A stretch of 64,000 nt of DNA from Streptomyces sp. NBC_01478. Its GTDB lineage: Bacteria > Actinomycetota > Actinomycetes > Streptomycetales > Streptomycetaceae. Where the stretch lies: positions 8,785,501-8,849,500 of the forward strand of contig NZ_CP109444.1 of assembly GCF_036227225.1 (NCBI RefSeq). Direction: 5' to 3'. Below the pieces are notes generated by a model. The model ran no database searches, was not told the origin of the DNA, and was given only the letters and a program-made list of their open reading frames with translations. Both the position numbers and the translations under genes were made by a program. Below are positions 53,872 through 62,742 of this stretch, in pieces; within the stretch, counting starts at the first letter, position 1; each line of letters begins with the position of its first letter.

Positions 53872-54530
53872 TGTCCGACCTGCGGGAGCGACAACTCGCC
53901 CACCTCGCCAAGTCGTTCGGCAGGCCCGCGCTCGTCGTGGTCGACGTGCAACGGGACTTCGCCGATCCCGACCGGCTCGGGGCGTACGGCCTGACGGACG
54001 CGGCGCTCACGGCGCTGGACCGGACGGTCACCCGTATCGCCGAGCTCGTCGACGCCGCACGTGCCGCCGAAGTACCGGTCGTCTGGGTCGAGTTGGGCAG
54101 CGACCCGGCGCGCCCGTGGCGGTCGAGCAACTGGCTGCGCGAGGGCGACTACGACGCGCCCATGAGCCCGGACGAGCCGTGCCGGATCGGGACGCCCGGC
54201 GCCGAGTGGTATCGAATGCGGCCCGCGGAAGGCGAGTTGCGGGTGGTCAAGCGCGGGTACAGCGGCTTCCTCGGCACCGATCTCGACGCGCGGCTGCGCG
54301 CCGCCGGCCACGACTGGCTCACCGTCGTCGGCCTGACGAGCGAGTGCTGTGTGTACGCGACCGCCCAGGACGCCGTCCAACTCGACTGGCCCGTCGTCGT
54401 ACCGCAGGACACGACGACCGCCTACGACCACCACGTCAACGCCGCCGCCCTGTTCCAACTGGGCCTGAACGTCGCAGTGTTGAGCGACGCCGACGAGGTC
54501 GTGGACCTGTGGAAGAAGGCTGCGCGATGA
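53871..54530 (+). CDS. RutB-like cysteine hydrolase (isochorismatase family)
   Basis: This 219-residue enzyme has the isochorismatase-type triad Asp25 (VVVDVQRDF), Lys127 (VKRGYSGF) and probably Cys160 (GLTSECCVYA). RutB of the same family hydrolyses ureidoacrylate peracid after RutA. Here it would cut the amide or carbamate of the ring-opened product. ATG 53871 shares one base with the preceding stop; its own stop overlaps the next start (ATGA). Confidence 0.83.
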   Translation: MSDLRERQLAHLAKSFGRPALVVVDVQRDFADPDRLGAYGLTDAALTALDRTVTRIAELVDAARAAEVPVVWVELGSDPARPWRSSNWLREGDYDAPMSPDEPCRIGTPGAEWYRMRPAEGELRVVKRGYSGFLGTDLDARLRAAGHDWLTVVGLTSECCVYATAQDAVQLDWPVVVPQDTTTAYDHHVNAAALFQLGLNVAVLSDADEVVDLWKKAAR

Positions 54531-55861
54531 CCGGAATGCACATCGGTTACGACCTCTCCTTCACCCACACCGAAGGTGCCTGGGCCCGGCAGGGCTCCTG
54601 GATCGGGCGGGACTTCCCGGACGTCCGGATGTTCATGGAACTGGCGCAGACCGCCGAACGCGCGGGCGTCGGGCTGCTGTTCTTCGGCGACGGCAGCGGT
54701 ATCCCCAGCACCTGGCGGGGCAGCATCGCACCGGCCGTGGAGTGGGGCATCCAGTGGCCGCGCCACGACATGTCACCGGTCATCGCCGCGATGTCGACGG
54801 TGACGGAGAAGGTCGGCTTCGGGCTGACGTACTCCTCGACGTTCATGCATCCCTTCTACGTCGCCCGGCTGTTGAACTCGCTCGACCATGTGACCGGCGG
54901 CCGTATCGCCTTCAACGTGGTCGCCTCCACCCGCGGCGCGGACGCGGCGAACTACGGGTTCACCGAGCTGATGGACCACGACCTGCGCTACGAGCGGATG
55001 GAGGAATTCGTCGACGTCTGCCGGGCGTTGTGGGACTCCGTGGCGCCGGACGCGATCGTCCGCGACCGGAGCACGGGCCGGTTCGCCGACCCCGCGAAGG
55101 TGCGTCCCATCGACCACGACGGGCGCTTCTTCACCGTCAAGGGCCCGCTCGCGTCCGTCCCCGGCCCGCAGTACCACCCGCTCATCGTCCAGGCGGGCAA
55201 CTCGCCCCGGGGGATTGCCGCTTCGGCCCGCTTCGCCGATCTCGTCTTCGGCTTCGGCGGGCATCTGGCGAGCCAGCAGCGCCATCGCAAGATGCTCGAC
55301 GAGGCGTTGCTCGCCGAAGGACGGGACCCGGAGCACGTCGGCATCCTCTGGGCCACGCAGGTGATCGTCGGCCGTACGAAGGCCGAGGCGTCGGCGCGCT
55401 GCGACGCGGTGCACGAGTTCTGGAACGAGGAGGCCGTCGCCACCTACCTCTCGCACAACGCCGGCTACGACTTCTCGACGCTTCCCGGATCCTTCCGACT
55501 CGGCGAACTGCGCGACGAGTTGGCGGCGGCCAACGCCAGTCCCGCGGGCATCGTCGGCTCGCTCGTCACCGAGTTCGGCGCGGACCACACCATGAGCCGT
55601 AGCGAGTTCTTCGCGCACGGACGGGGGCGGGCGACGGGCCTGGACCACAGTGTGGTCGGCGACCCGGCCGCCGTGGCCGACGCGTTGGAGGAGAACTTCG
55701 CGGCGACCGGATCGCGCGGCGGCTTCATGTTCTCCAGCCCGCTGGCCATGCCCTCCGGCTTCGCCGGGATCAGCGAACTGCTGCTGCCCGAACTGCGCCG
55801 CCGCGGCGCCCTCGCACCGGCGTACACCGGATCGACTCTGCGCGAGAACCTGGCAGTCTGA
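54527..55861 (+). CDS. NtaA/SnaA/DszA-type FMN-dependent monooxygenase
   Basis: This 444-residue enzyme is a second LLM protein, of the reduced-FMN-dependent group that includes nitrilotriacetate, pristinamycin IIA and dibenzothiophene-sulfone monooxygenases. It has [67 protein letters not shown], and [20 protein letters not shown]. Starting at ATG 54527 it overlaps the hydrolase by four bases. It needs FMNH2, which the flavin reductase at the cassette end can supply. Confidence 0.83.
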   Translation: MTGMHIGYDLSFTHTEGAWARQGSWIGRDFPDVRMFMELAQTAERAGVGLLFFGDGSGIPSTWRGSIAPAVEWGIQWPRHDMSPVIAAMSTVTEKVGFGLTYSSTFMHPFYVARLLNSLDHVTGGRIAFNVVASTRGADAANYGFTELMDHDLRYERMEEFVDVCRALWDSVAPDAIVRDRSTGRFADPAKVRPIDHDGRFFTVKGPLASVPGPQYHPLIVQAGNSPRGIAASARFADLVFGFGGHLASQQRHRKMLDEALLAEGRDPEHVGILWATQVIVGRTKAEASARCDAVHEFWNEEAVATYLSHNAGYDFSTLPGSFRLGELRDELAAANASPAGIVGSLVTEFGADHTMSRSEFFAHGRGRATGLDHSVVGDPAAVADALEENFAATGSRGGFMFSSPLAMPSGFAGISELLLPELRRRGALAPAYTGSTLRENLAV

Positions 55862-55862
55862 G

Positions 55863-57317
55863 ATGGCGGTGGCGAGTGGAGGCACGAGTGCGCGGCGCGA
55901 GTGGTTCGCCCTCGGCAGCCTGTGCACGGGGTTCTTCATGCTGCTGCTGGACAGCACGATCACCTCGGTCGCGCTGCCGTCCCTGATCAGTGGGTTGCAC
56001 GCCAGTGAGACCACCGCGATGTGGGTCAACAGCGGTTACCTCATCGCGTACGCGGTGCCGCTGGTCGTCGCGGGACGGCTCGGCGATCGTTACGGCCATC
56101 GACGCGTCCATCTGATCGGGCTTGCGGCGTTCACCCTCGGGTCGCTGCTGTGCGCAACTGCCGCCACCATCACGGCACTTGTCGCCTGGCGGGTGACGCA
56201 GGGCATCGGGGCCGCGCTGATGACACCGCAGTGCCTGACCCTCATCAAGGCACTGTTCCGGCCGCCACGCCTCGCCGTAGCGCTCGGGGTCTGGGGCGCG
56301 GTCGGCGGCGCGGCGGTGGCCGTCGGGCCGTTGCTGGGCGGGTTCCTCGTCGCGGTCGGGGGCTGGCCCGCGGTGTTCTGGGTCAACGTTCCGGTCGGTG
56401 TCGCCGCGATGGCCGCCGTGGCCGTGTTCGTCCCGGTCCTGCCGCGCCAGGAGGCACGCATCCCGGTCTGGGCGATCTGCGCGAACGCGAGCGGTGTCGG
56501 TGCGCTGGTGATCGGCATCCAGGGCACGGACGCGGCGCGGGCCCAAGTGCTGGGCGTGCCGCGGTGGTTGCTCGTCGTCGTCGGCGTGGTGGTGGTCGCG
56601 GGGGTGGTGTGGTTCCAGCGCCGGGACGGTCGACGGGCCCTCGTACCGGTCGAGTTGCTGCGCAGCCGGGGGTTCGTCGTCGCGGCCTGGGCCGGTGCCG
56701 CCGCGGCCTTCTGCTCCGGGTCGGCGATGATCCCGCTGATGCTGTACCTCCAGCGGGAGCGCGGGCTCGACGCCGGCGCGGCCGCGCTCACCCTCGTACC
56801 GATGGGCGTGGTCTGCCTGTTGGGGGCGCCGGTGTCGGCCCGGCTCAACAACGGGATCGGGACCCGCGCGGTCGCCGTCATCGGCTCCGGCGCCCTCGTC
56901 CTGTCCATCGGGACATCGGCGGTGCTCGTCGCGACGGACGCCCCGGTCTCCGCACTGACCGCCACCTTCGCGGTGTACGGGGTGGCCAACTCCTTTGTCT
57001 GGTCGCCCCTTTCCATCGCGGCGGTGACCTCGGTCGGCCCGGACGAGGTCGGGGCGGCGTCCGGAACCTTCAACGCCATGAAGCAACTCGGGGCGGTGCT
57101 GGGCAGCGCGGTGTGCGCGGTGCTGCTGGCCGGGCACGGCTACGCGGTCACGCTCGGCGGGCTCGCGATCGTCGGACTGCTCTGCCTCCTCGCGTGCGCA
57201 CTCCTGCGACCACGAACAGAGCCTCCCGGCACGGGACTTCCGCCGGTGCACGCCGTTCCACCACAACCCACAAGTACCCACGGGAGTCGCCTGATGAAGC
57301 CTGACGTGGCCTCATGA
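55863..57317 (+). CDS. MFS transporter, DHA2-like
   Basis: This 484-residue protein has about 14 predicted helices, as in the DHA2 drug-proton antiporter family. [35 protein letters not shown] and [17 protein letters not shown] are typical. It starts one base after the monooxygenase stop, ATG 55863, and its stop overlaps the flavin reductase start. It may export a product or take up an alternative substrate. Confidence 0.85.
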   Translation: MAVASGGTSARREWFALGSLCTGFFMLLLDSTITSVALPSLISGLHASETTAMWVNSGYLIAYAVPLVVAGRLGDRYGHRRVHLIGLAAFTLGSLLCATAATITALVAWRVTQGIGAALMTPQCLTLIKALFRPPRLAVALGVWGAVGGAAVAVGPLLGGFLVAVGGWPAVFWVNVPVGVAAMAAVAVFVPVLPRQEARIPVWAICANASGVGALVIGIQGTDAARAQVLGVPRWLLVVVGVVVVAGVVWFQRRDGRRALVPVELLRSRGFVVAAWAGAAAAFCSGSAMIPLMLYLQRERGLDAGAAALTLVPMGVVCLLGAPVSARLNNGIGTRAVAVIGSGALVLSIGTSAVLVATDAPVSALTATFAVYGVANSFVWSPLSIAAVTSVGPDEVGAASGTFNAMKQLGAVLGSAVCAVLLAGHGYAVTLGGLAIVGLLCLLACALLRPRTEPPGTGLPPVHAVPPQPTSTHGSRLMKPDVAS

Positions 57318-57862
57318 GCCGGAACACAGACGGGGGTTGCACGATGACGGCAATGGAAGGCCTGGAGGACCTGGACGGCATCACCTCGGATCCCGGGGAG
57401 ATGACGAGGGCGTTCTCCGGTTTCCCGTCGGGGGTCGCGGCCCTCTCCGCGCGCGTCCACGGCGACCCGACCGTCATGGTCGTCTCATCGTTCGCCGTCG
57501 GCGTCTCCCACAACCCGCCCATGGTCTCCTTCGCGGCCCAACACACCTCGACCACCTGGCCGTTGCTGTCCCGCGCGCAGGCCATCGGCATCTCCGTCCT
57601 GGGCGAGGGCCACAGCGACAAGGCCCGTCAACTCTCCTCCCGCAGCAAGGCGGGCCGGTTCACCGACCTGCGCACGGTGGAGGCGGAATCCGGCGCGATC
57701 TTCCTCGACGGCGCGCCGGTGTGGCTGGAGTGCACGGTCGAGCACAGCTATCCGGCGGGCGACCACGACATCATCGTGCTGCGGGTGCTGGCGATGCGGT
57801 CCGACGACGAGAGGAGTCCGTTGGTGTGGCACCGAAGGACCTTGAAGATGCTGGGTAGTTGA
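57314..57862 (+). CDS. Flavin reductase (RutF/HpaC type)
   Basis: This 182-residue protein belongs to the short-chain flavin reductase family: [54 protein letters not shown] and the substrate-site His in [18 protein letters not shown]. It reduces FMN with NAD(P)H to feed the two LLM oxygenases. ATG 57314 overlaps the MFS stop (ATGA); ATG 57344 is an alternative. Last gene of the cassette. Confidence 0.83.
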   Translation: MSRNTDGGCTMTAMEGLEDLDGITSDPGEMTRAFSGFPSGVAALSARVHGDPTVMVVSSFAVGVSHNPPMVSFAAQHTSTTWPLLSRAQAIGISVLGEGHSDKARQLSSRSKAGRFTDLRTVEAESGAIFLDGAPVWLECTVEHSYPAGDHDIIVLRVLAMRSDDERSPLVWHRRTLKMLGS

Positions 57863-57874
57863 GCCACTTCGCCC

Positions 57875-58843
57875 TCAGGGGGTGCTCGCGGCGGACGGCC
57901 CGCGTCGGGTCTGCCGCAGCCGCTGGGGAAGCGGTCTGCGGTAGTCGGGCAGCAGGCGCTGGGCGAGGAACGCGGACTTCAGGAAGACGCGCACGGCACG
58001 CTCGCGGCGAGGGCTGAGCCAGCCGATCCGATGGAGCCGACAGACGCGCTCGCCGGCGAGATACCGGGTCAGGTCCCTGCCGAACGCCCGTAAGGGGGTG
58101 GGGAACCAGTACTCGGCGAAGAACTCCATCATCGCGGTCGCCACCCGGTGGCCGGACTCCGTCCCCTCATAGGGCCGGGACTCGAACTTCAGGGCGAACT
58201 CGGTCATCGCGTCCCAGTCCTCCGGGAAAGCCTCGTCGGCCAGCGGGCCGGACTCGCGCTCCAGGAGGCGGAAGAGGGTCTGCGCCCAGCGATGCCAGGC
58301 GGTCTTCATGTTCGCGCTCGTACCCGGCAGGCCGAGCGAGGTCTGCAGACGGTCGGCGAACGTGGCCAGCAGGACCAGGGGATAGACGAAGTCGTCGACG
58401 TCGTCGAAGTTGCCGGGCAGGTGGGGCGTCCCGCGGGAGATGGCGAGGTGCATGCGGTTGAGTCGCTCGGCGGCCTCGCGGCCCGCGGTGCTCGACAACC
58501 CGTCCACCATCCAGGCCATCAGGAACGCGTTGCCGTCCTCGAAGCGCCGCCGGGGTCTCGTCTCCAGCTTCCGGGTGTGGGCCAGGGTGGCGGATCCGAA
58601 GCCCGGCTGCATCATGCGCATGGTGCCCGGATAGACCATCATCGCCAGCGCGAACTCGGGGACGCGGTGGCCGACGTAGAGCGAGATCATCCGCTCCCAG
58701 TCGGTGTCCGGGTCCATCCGGGCCAGTTCGCGGTCGACCCACATGTAGCCACGGTGCACTGTCGGTTCCCCCTCGCGGACTTTCAGATGGGGGACGCTGC
58801 GGCAGGGCCGTCCGATGCCACGATCCATCGTGATCTGAGTCAC
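57875..58843 (-). CDS. MpaB-like oxygenase (DUF2236 group)
   Basis: This 322-residue helical protein resembles MpaB/latex-clearing-type oxygenases: LAHTRKLETRPRRRFEDGN, ERLNRMHLAISRG (His ligand) and YPLVLLATFADRLQ. Such proteins bind heme b through conserved His. It converges with the flavin reductase, with 12 bases between, and is divergent from the ICMT-like gene. GTG 58843 is tentative; ATG 58828 is also in frame, and neither has a ribosome-binding site. Identity is moderately secure. Confidence 0.5.
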   Translation of the reverse strand: MTQITMDRGIGRPCRSVPHLKVREGEPTVHRGYMWVDRELARMDPDTDWERMISLYVGHRVPEFALAMMVYPGTMRMMQPGFGSATLAHTRKLETRPRRRFEDGNAFLMAWMVDGLSSTAGREAAERLNRMHLAISRGTPHLPGNFDDVDDFVYPLVLLATFADRLQTSLGLPGTSANMKTAWHRWAQTLFRLLERESGPLADEAFPEDWDAMTEFALKFESRPYEGTESGHRVATAMMEFFAEYWFPTPLRAFGRDLTRYLAGERVCRLHRIGWLSPRRERAVRVFLKSAFLAQRLLPDYRRPLPQRLRQTRRGPSAASTP

Positions 58844-58863
58844 TTCAACCGTGAGTCATGGAT

Positions 58864-58881
58864 CTCCACCCGAGGGTGGAG
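58864..58881. promoter_or_regulatory. Inverted repeat and direct repeats in a divergent promoter
   Basis: CTCCACCC-GA-GGGTGGAG (58864-58881) is a perfect inverted repeat with MerR-like size. Two TGAGTCA boxes (58836-58842, 58852-58858) lie beside it, overlapping the MpaB-like gene's possible start. All are between the divergent MpaB- and ICMT-like genes. Confidence 0.45.
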
Positions 58882-58940
58882 CCGCTGAATCAACCCGTGG
58901 GTGGTGGTGATCGACGCAGGCCGGGGCGCAGCCTTGTGCC

Positions 58941-59711
58941 ATGGGCTCACTCCATTCCGCACTCGTCGCTCTCACAGGTATCTGTGTCGCGGTCTTCGTC
59001 GTGGCCTGGATCGCGGGCGCCGTCCACTTCGGCGTGAAGGGCGAGGCCGGGTCGCGCGGCTGGGCGCGAGGCCTGCGCCGCACCCTGCCGCAGCGGGCTC
59101 TGCTGATCGCGGGCTGCTGCGCGTTCTCCCTACTGGTCAGCCACACCCCGGACTCCTTCTGGCGCCACCTCCAGTACTGGCAGCCCGAACTCGCGATCCT
59201 GGGCGCCCTGCTCGCCGTCGCCTCCACCGCGCTGTTGCTGTGGGCCCGTTGGGTTCTGGGCGTCATGTGGGCCGGCATCCCGCTCGTCCACGAACACCAC
59301 GAACTGCGCACCGGGGGCCCGTACCGAATAGTGCGGCACCCCATCTACACCGGGCTTCTCGGCCTGGTCCTCGGCGGGATGCCGGCCTGCGGCTTCGGCG
59401 TATGGATCGTGTTCCTGGCCGTTGCCGTGCCGTGGCTGCTGCGCCGGGTGCGCATAGAGGACGGGATGATGGCCGACCGGTTCGGAGCGTCCTACGACGA
59501 CTACCGCGCCCGCGTTCCGGCACTCGTCCCGTGGACCCGGCCCGCTCCGGCCGGACCCCGGGCCGTCGGCAGTCGCCAGGGGTGGTCCGGGTCGGTCGTG
59601 TGGTTGTCACCGGCGTCAATTTCCGCCCCGAGAGCGGAAGTTGACGGGGTTACCTGTCGGATTGCTGTCATCCGGGTGCCACTGTTGCCCATGTCCACAG
59701 CTCATCACTAA
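58941..59711 (+). CDS. ICMT-type membrane methyltransferase
   Basis: This 256-residue protein has four to five helices and the isoprenylcysteine carboxyl methyltransferase / phospholipid methyltransferase signature LRTGGPYRIVRHPIYTGLL, with the later EDGMMADRFGASYDDY. It would methylate a lipid or thiol acceptor with SAM in the membrane. The last ~50 residues after WTRP lie beyond the usual family end and cover a hairpin and the next promoter, so this tail may be recent read-through. ATG 58941 has no clear ribosome-binding site. Confidence 0.75.
   Translation: MGSLHSALVALTGICVAVFVVAWIAGAVHFGVKGEAGSRGWARGLRRTLPQRALLIAGCCAFSLLVSHTPDSFWRHLQYWQPELAILGALLAVASTALLLWARWVLGVMWAGIPLVHEHHELRTGGPYRIVRHPIYTGLLGLVLGGMPACGFGVWIVFLAVAVPWLLRRVRIEDGMMADRFGASYDDYRARVPALVPWTRPAPAGPRAVGSRQGWSGSVVWLSPASISAPRAEVDGVTCRIAVIRVPLLPMSTAHH
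59615..59645 (+). terminator. Hairpin inside the ICMT-like tail
   Basis: GTCAATTTCCGC and GCGGAAGTTGAC form a 12-bp stem with one wobble and a seven-base loop. It precedes the promoter of the next operon and is probably a terminator or attenuator, although it lies in an open reading frame. Confidence 0.5.
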
Positions 59712-59714
59712 CGT
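59685..59714 (+). promoter_or_regulatory. Promoter of the flavoprotein-P450 operon
   Basis: TTGCCC (59685-59690), 18 bases and TAACGT (59709-59714) closely match a HrdB-type promoter; the start would be near 59721. The 302 bases from 59712 to 60013 hold this promoter, the palindrome below, a 32-codon ORF and 150 bases with no further feature. Confidence 0.55.
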
Positions 59715-59722
59715 GCTCATGG

Positions 59723-59741
59723 AGATTTCAAAGGGAAATCT
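59723..59741. promoter_or_regulatory. Operator- or hairpin-type palindrome
   Basis: AGATTTC-AAAGG-GAAATCT: seven-base perfect arms in an AT-rich patch that stands out from its GC-rich surroundings. It covers the predicted transcript start and ends just before the ribosome-binding site of the small ORF, so it could be a repressor site or translation-controlling stem. Confidence 0.55.
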
Positions 59742-59756
59742 GATGGAGGGTCTGCA

Positions 59757-59855
59757 ATGCCCCTGCCAGAACGCCCGGCCATGTTGTCCTCGGCCCGCAC
59801 GGCGACCGCTCCCGAATCGCTCTGTCCGCCGGCGAGGCGCGACCATTTCGGCTGA
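59757..59855 (+). CDS. Candidate 32-residue peptide (possible precursor or leader)
   Basis: ATG 59757 has a strong GGAGGG six bases upstream. The product starts MPLPERPAMLSSARTATAPE and ends ESLCPPARRDHFG, with one Cys, no signal peptide and no known family. A small ORF in front of an oxidoreductase operon could be a ribosomally made precursor peptide, a translated leader or chance. A 47-codon ORF in another frame (59719-59862) has no ribosome-binding site and was not chosen. Confidence 0.35.
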   Translation: MPLPERPAMLSSARTATAPESLCPPARRDHFG

Positions 59856-60013
59856 CCGCTGACGCGCACGTGGGCCCGGGTGCCCTGACTCACGAACGAC
59901 GCCTCGCAGGAACAGCGCCCGGCCAAGACGCGTCGCCACGCGACGGCGGCCGTCCTTCCTCACCCCCCACCCTCCTCCAGGCATGTCCCCGCCCGGAGCA
60001 GAAGGAGAGTTCC

Positions 60014-61603
60014 GTGAACTCCACGCACAGTGAGCGTCTGGATTACCTCGTGGTCGGTGCCGGTCCCGCCGGGCTCCAGCTCGGGCAGTTACTCCAGGCG
60101 GCCGGGCACGGATACCGGATCCTGGAGAGCGGTCATGCTCCCGGCACGTTCTTCGGCACCTTCCCCCGCCACCGCCAACTGATCTCCATCAACAAGGTGT
60201 ACAACGGCACCGACGATCCCGAACTGAACCTCCGGATGGACTGGAACTCCCTGCTGTCCCCGGACCCGAACCTGCTCTTCAGCCGTTACAGCAAGCGCTA
60301 TTTCCCGCACGCCGACGACCTGGTGCGCTATCTCGCCGATTTCGCCGAGACGTTCAAACTGGACATCGCCTACGACACCCGGGTGGAGCGGATCCGGCGG
60401 GACGAGGACGGTTTCGCCGTCACCGATCAGCACGGTCACGAACACCGCGCCCGTCGGCTGATCATGGCCACCGGACTGACCCGGCCCAACATCCCCGACA
60501 TCCTCGGTATCGAGACGGCCGAGGACTACTCCGTCGTCTCCGTGGACCCCGAGGACTTCATCGACCGGCGCGTCCTGATCATCGGCAAGGGCAACTCCGC
60601 CCTGGAGACCGCTGACAACCTTGTCGAGACGGCCGCGGTCATCCATGTCGCCGGCCCGCACTCGGTACGCATGGCCTGGAACAGCCACTACGTCGGTCAT
60701 CTCCGCGCGGTCAACAACAACTTCCTCGACACCTACCAACTCAAGTCGCAGAACGCCCTGTTGGACGGAAACGTGCTGTCCGTCGAGAAGGACCCCGACG
60801 GCATGTACCGCGTCCGCTTCAGCTTCTCCCGGGCCGACGAGGTCGTGAAGGAACTGCGTTACGACCGGGTGATCGTCTGCACCGGATTCCGCTTCGACGC
60901 CTCGGTGTTCGACCCGGAGTGCGGTCCCGCCCTGGTCATCGACGACCGTTTCGCCGAACTCTCCCCGGCGTACGAGTCGGTGAACGTGCCCGGCCTCTAC
61001 TTCGCCGGAACGCTCATGCAGCAGCGCGACTTCAAGAAGTCCACCGGTGGCTTCATCCACGGCTTCCGGTACGCCGTACGGGCCCTGAGCCGCATCCTCG
61101 GCGAACGCCATCACGAACAGCCCTGGCCGCACCGGGAGTTGGAGAGCGACCCGGCCGCGCTGGCGGACGCCGTGGTGGACCGGGTCAACCGCAGCTCGGC
61201 ACTGTGGCAGCAGTTCGGCGTCATCGGGGACCTGATCGTCACACCGTCCGGCGAACCGGCCGGGTACCACGAGGAGGTGCCGGTCGCGTACGCCCATGAA
61301 CGCCAACTCTCCGACAGCGACGACTACTTCACCGTCACCCTGGAGTACGGCCCCGACCACGACAAGGTCGACCCCTTCGACATCACCGTGCGCCGCACCG
61401 CCCAGAACTCGGTCGACGACGCCTTCGACGCGGCGTACCTCCATCCGGTGATCCGCCACCACGGCGGCGGTGAACTCCTCGGCACCCATCACATGGCCGA
61501 GAACCTGGAGAACCACTGGGACGACCCGGAGGTCCACCACGCCCCGCTGGCCGCGTTCTTCGCCCGCGAGCTGGACCGTCGGCCGACTCCGGCGGGGCGG
61601 TGA
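60014..61603 (+). CDS. FAD/NAD(P)-dependent monooxygenase-like protein (FOXRED2-like)
   Basis: This 529-residue flavoprotein has FAD motif YLVVGAGPAGLQLGQLL (Gly15-17-20), a second dinucleotide motif VLIIGKGNSALETADNL near residue 190 and the joining segment IMATGLTRPN. It is closer to eukaryotic FOXRED2-like and flavin monooxygenase-like proteins than to small reductases. GTG 60014 lies six bases after AAGGAG. Its stop overlaps the next start (GTGA). It probably oxidises a peptide or small molecule, or supplies electrons. Confidence 0.75.
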   Translation: MNSTHSERLDYLVVGAGPAGLQLGQLLQAAGHGYRILESGHAPGTFFGTFPRHRQLISINKVYNGTDDPELNLRMDWNSLLSPDPNLLFSRYSKRYFPHADDLVRYLADFAETFKLDIAYDTRVERIRRDEDGFAVTDQHGHEHRARRLIMATGLTRPNIPDILGIETAEDYSVVSVDPEDFIDRRVLIIGKGNSALETADNLVETAAVIHVAGPHSVRMAWNSHYVGHLRAVNNNFLDTYQLKSQNALLDGNVLSVEKDPDGMYRVRFSFSRADEVVKELRYDRVIVCTGFRFDASVFDPECGPALVIDDRFAELSPAYESVNVPGLYFAGTLMQQRDFKKSTGGFIHGFRYAVRALSRILGERHHEQPWPHRELESDPAALADAVVDRVNRSSALWQQFGVIGDLIVTPSGEPAGYHEEVPVAYAHERQLSDSDDYFTVTLEYGPDHDKVDPFDITVRRTAQNSVDDAFDAAYLHPVIRHHGGGELLGTHHMAENLENHWDDPEVHHAPLAAFFARELDRRPTPAGR

Positions 61604-62742
61604 GCGGCGTGCAGTACACCGTCCGCGACTTCGAGACCGCGGCACGCGCCGAACTGGACCCTGTGTACGCCGACTTCATCGCCGGCGGGGCACGCGACGA
61701 GATCACCGTACGGGCCAACGAGGCGGCGTTCGGGCGGCTGCAACTGCTGCCCCGGGTGCTGCGGGGAAGCGCCGAACGGGAGTTGGGTATCAGCCTGCTC
61801 GGCAGCCGGGCGAGCCTGCCGGTCCTGATCTCCCCGACCGCCTTCCACAAACTGGTCGATCCGGAGGGGGAGTTGGCGACCGCCCGGGCCGCCGCCGCAG
61901 CCGGCGCGATCATGATCGTGGCGATGGCGTCCACGGTGGCGGTGGGCGAGATCGCCGACGCGGCGCGCGCGGCCGGAGACGACGTATCGCTGTGGTTCCA
62001 GCTCTACATCCAGCCCGACCTGGACATCACCGAGGCGCTGGTGCGGCGGGCCACGGACGCGGGGTGCACCGCGCTCGTGGTCACCGTGGACTCCCCGGTC
62101 CTGGGCGCGGGCGAGCGCAACCGGCGCAACGGCTTCCACGACCTGCCGCCGGGCCTGCGCTGCGAGAACCTGGTGGACCTGCGCGACGGAGAGCGCGGCC
62201 ACGTGCGCCAGATCGCCATGTCCCCCGAACTGAACTGGGAGCACATCGACTGGCTGCGCCGTACCACCGCGCTGCCCATCCTGCTCAAGGGTGTCCTGCA
62301 CCCCGAGGACGCCAGGCTCGCGGTCCGCCACGGTGTCGACGGGCTGTTGCTGTCGAACCACGGCGGTCGCCAACTCGACACCGTCCCCGCCACGTTGGAG
62401 CTGCTGCCCGAGATCCTCGCCGCCGTCGAGGGCCGCATCCCGGTCGTGCTGGACGGAGGCGTACGGCGCGGCACCGACGCGGTCAAGGCACTGGCGCTCG
62501 GCGCGTCCGCGGTGGGCATCGGCCGGCCCGTGATGTGGGCACTGGCCGAGGGCGGCGAGAAGGGCGTACGGCGTCTCCTCGAACTGCTGCGGGACGAACT
62601 CGACGACACCCTGGCCCTGTGCGGGGCCTCCGGACTCGCCGACCTGACACCCGATCTGGTTCGGATGCCCGCGTGGGGTCCTGTCCCTGGTCCCGCCGTG
62701 ACGCCGGGGGCGGACCGACGATTCGGCGGGGTGGTCGCGTGA
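61600..62742 (+). CDS. FMN-dependent alpha-hydroxy-acid oxidase
   Basis: This 380-residue TIM-barrel enzyme belongs to the lactate/glycolate/mandelate oxidase family. The active-site His254 lies in LLSNHGGRQLDTV, phosphate binding in VLDGGVRRGTDAVKAL and GASAVGIGRP. It oxidises a 2-hydroxy acid to the keto acid. The N-terminal Tyr of the family is kept as DFIAGGARDEITVRANEAAF with Phe in the variable place. GTG 61600 overlaps the flavoprotein and its stop overlaps the P450-like start, so all three are coupled. Confidence 0.87.
   Translation: MSGVQYTVRDFETAARAELDPVYADFIAGGARDEITVRANEAAFGRLQLLPRVLRGSAERELGISLLGSRASLPVLISPTAFHKLVDPEGELATARAAAAAGAIMIVAMASTVAVGEIADAARAAGDDVSLWFQLYIQPDLDITEALVRRATDAGCTALVVTVDSPVLGAGERNRRNGFHDLPPGLRCENLVDLRDGERGHVRQIAMSPELNWEHIDWLRRTTALPILLKGVLHPEDARLAVRHGVDGLLLSNHGGRQLDTVPATLELLPEILAAVEGRIPVVLDGGVRRGTDAVKALALGASAVGIGRPVMWALAEGGEKGVRRLLELLRDELDDTLALCGASGLADLTPDLVRMPAWGPVPGPAVTPGADRRFGGVVA

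Noticed and set aside
49788..57862. Complete Rut uracil pathway
   Set aside because: Only RutA-, RutB- and RutF-like genes are present; RutC, RutD, RutE and RutR are missing and a second oxygenase plus an ABC importer are added.
59719..59862. 47-codon Cys-rich ORF in the leader of the P450 operon
   Set aside because: No ribosome-binding site, start overlaps the predicted transcript start; the 59757 ORF in another frame has a far better site.
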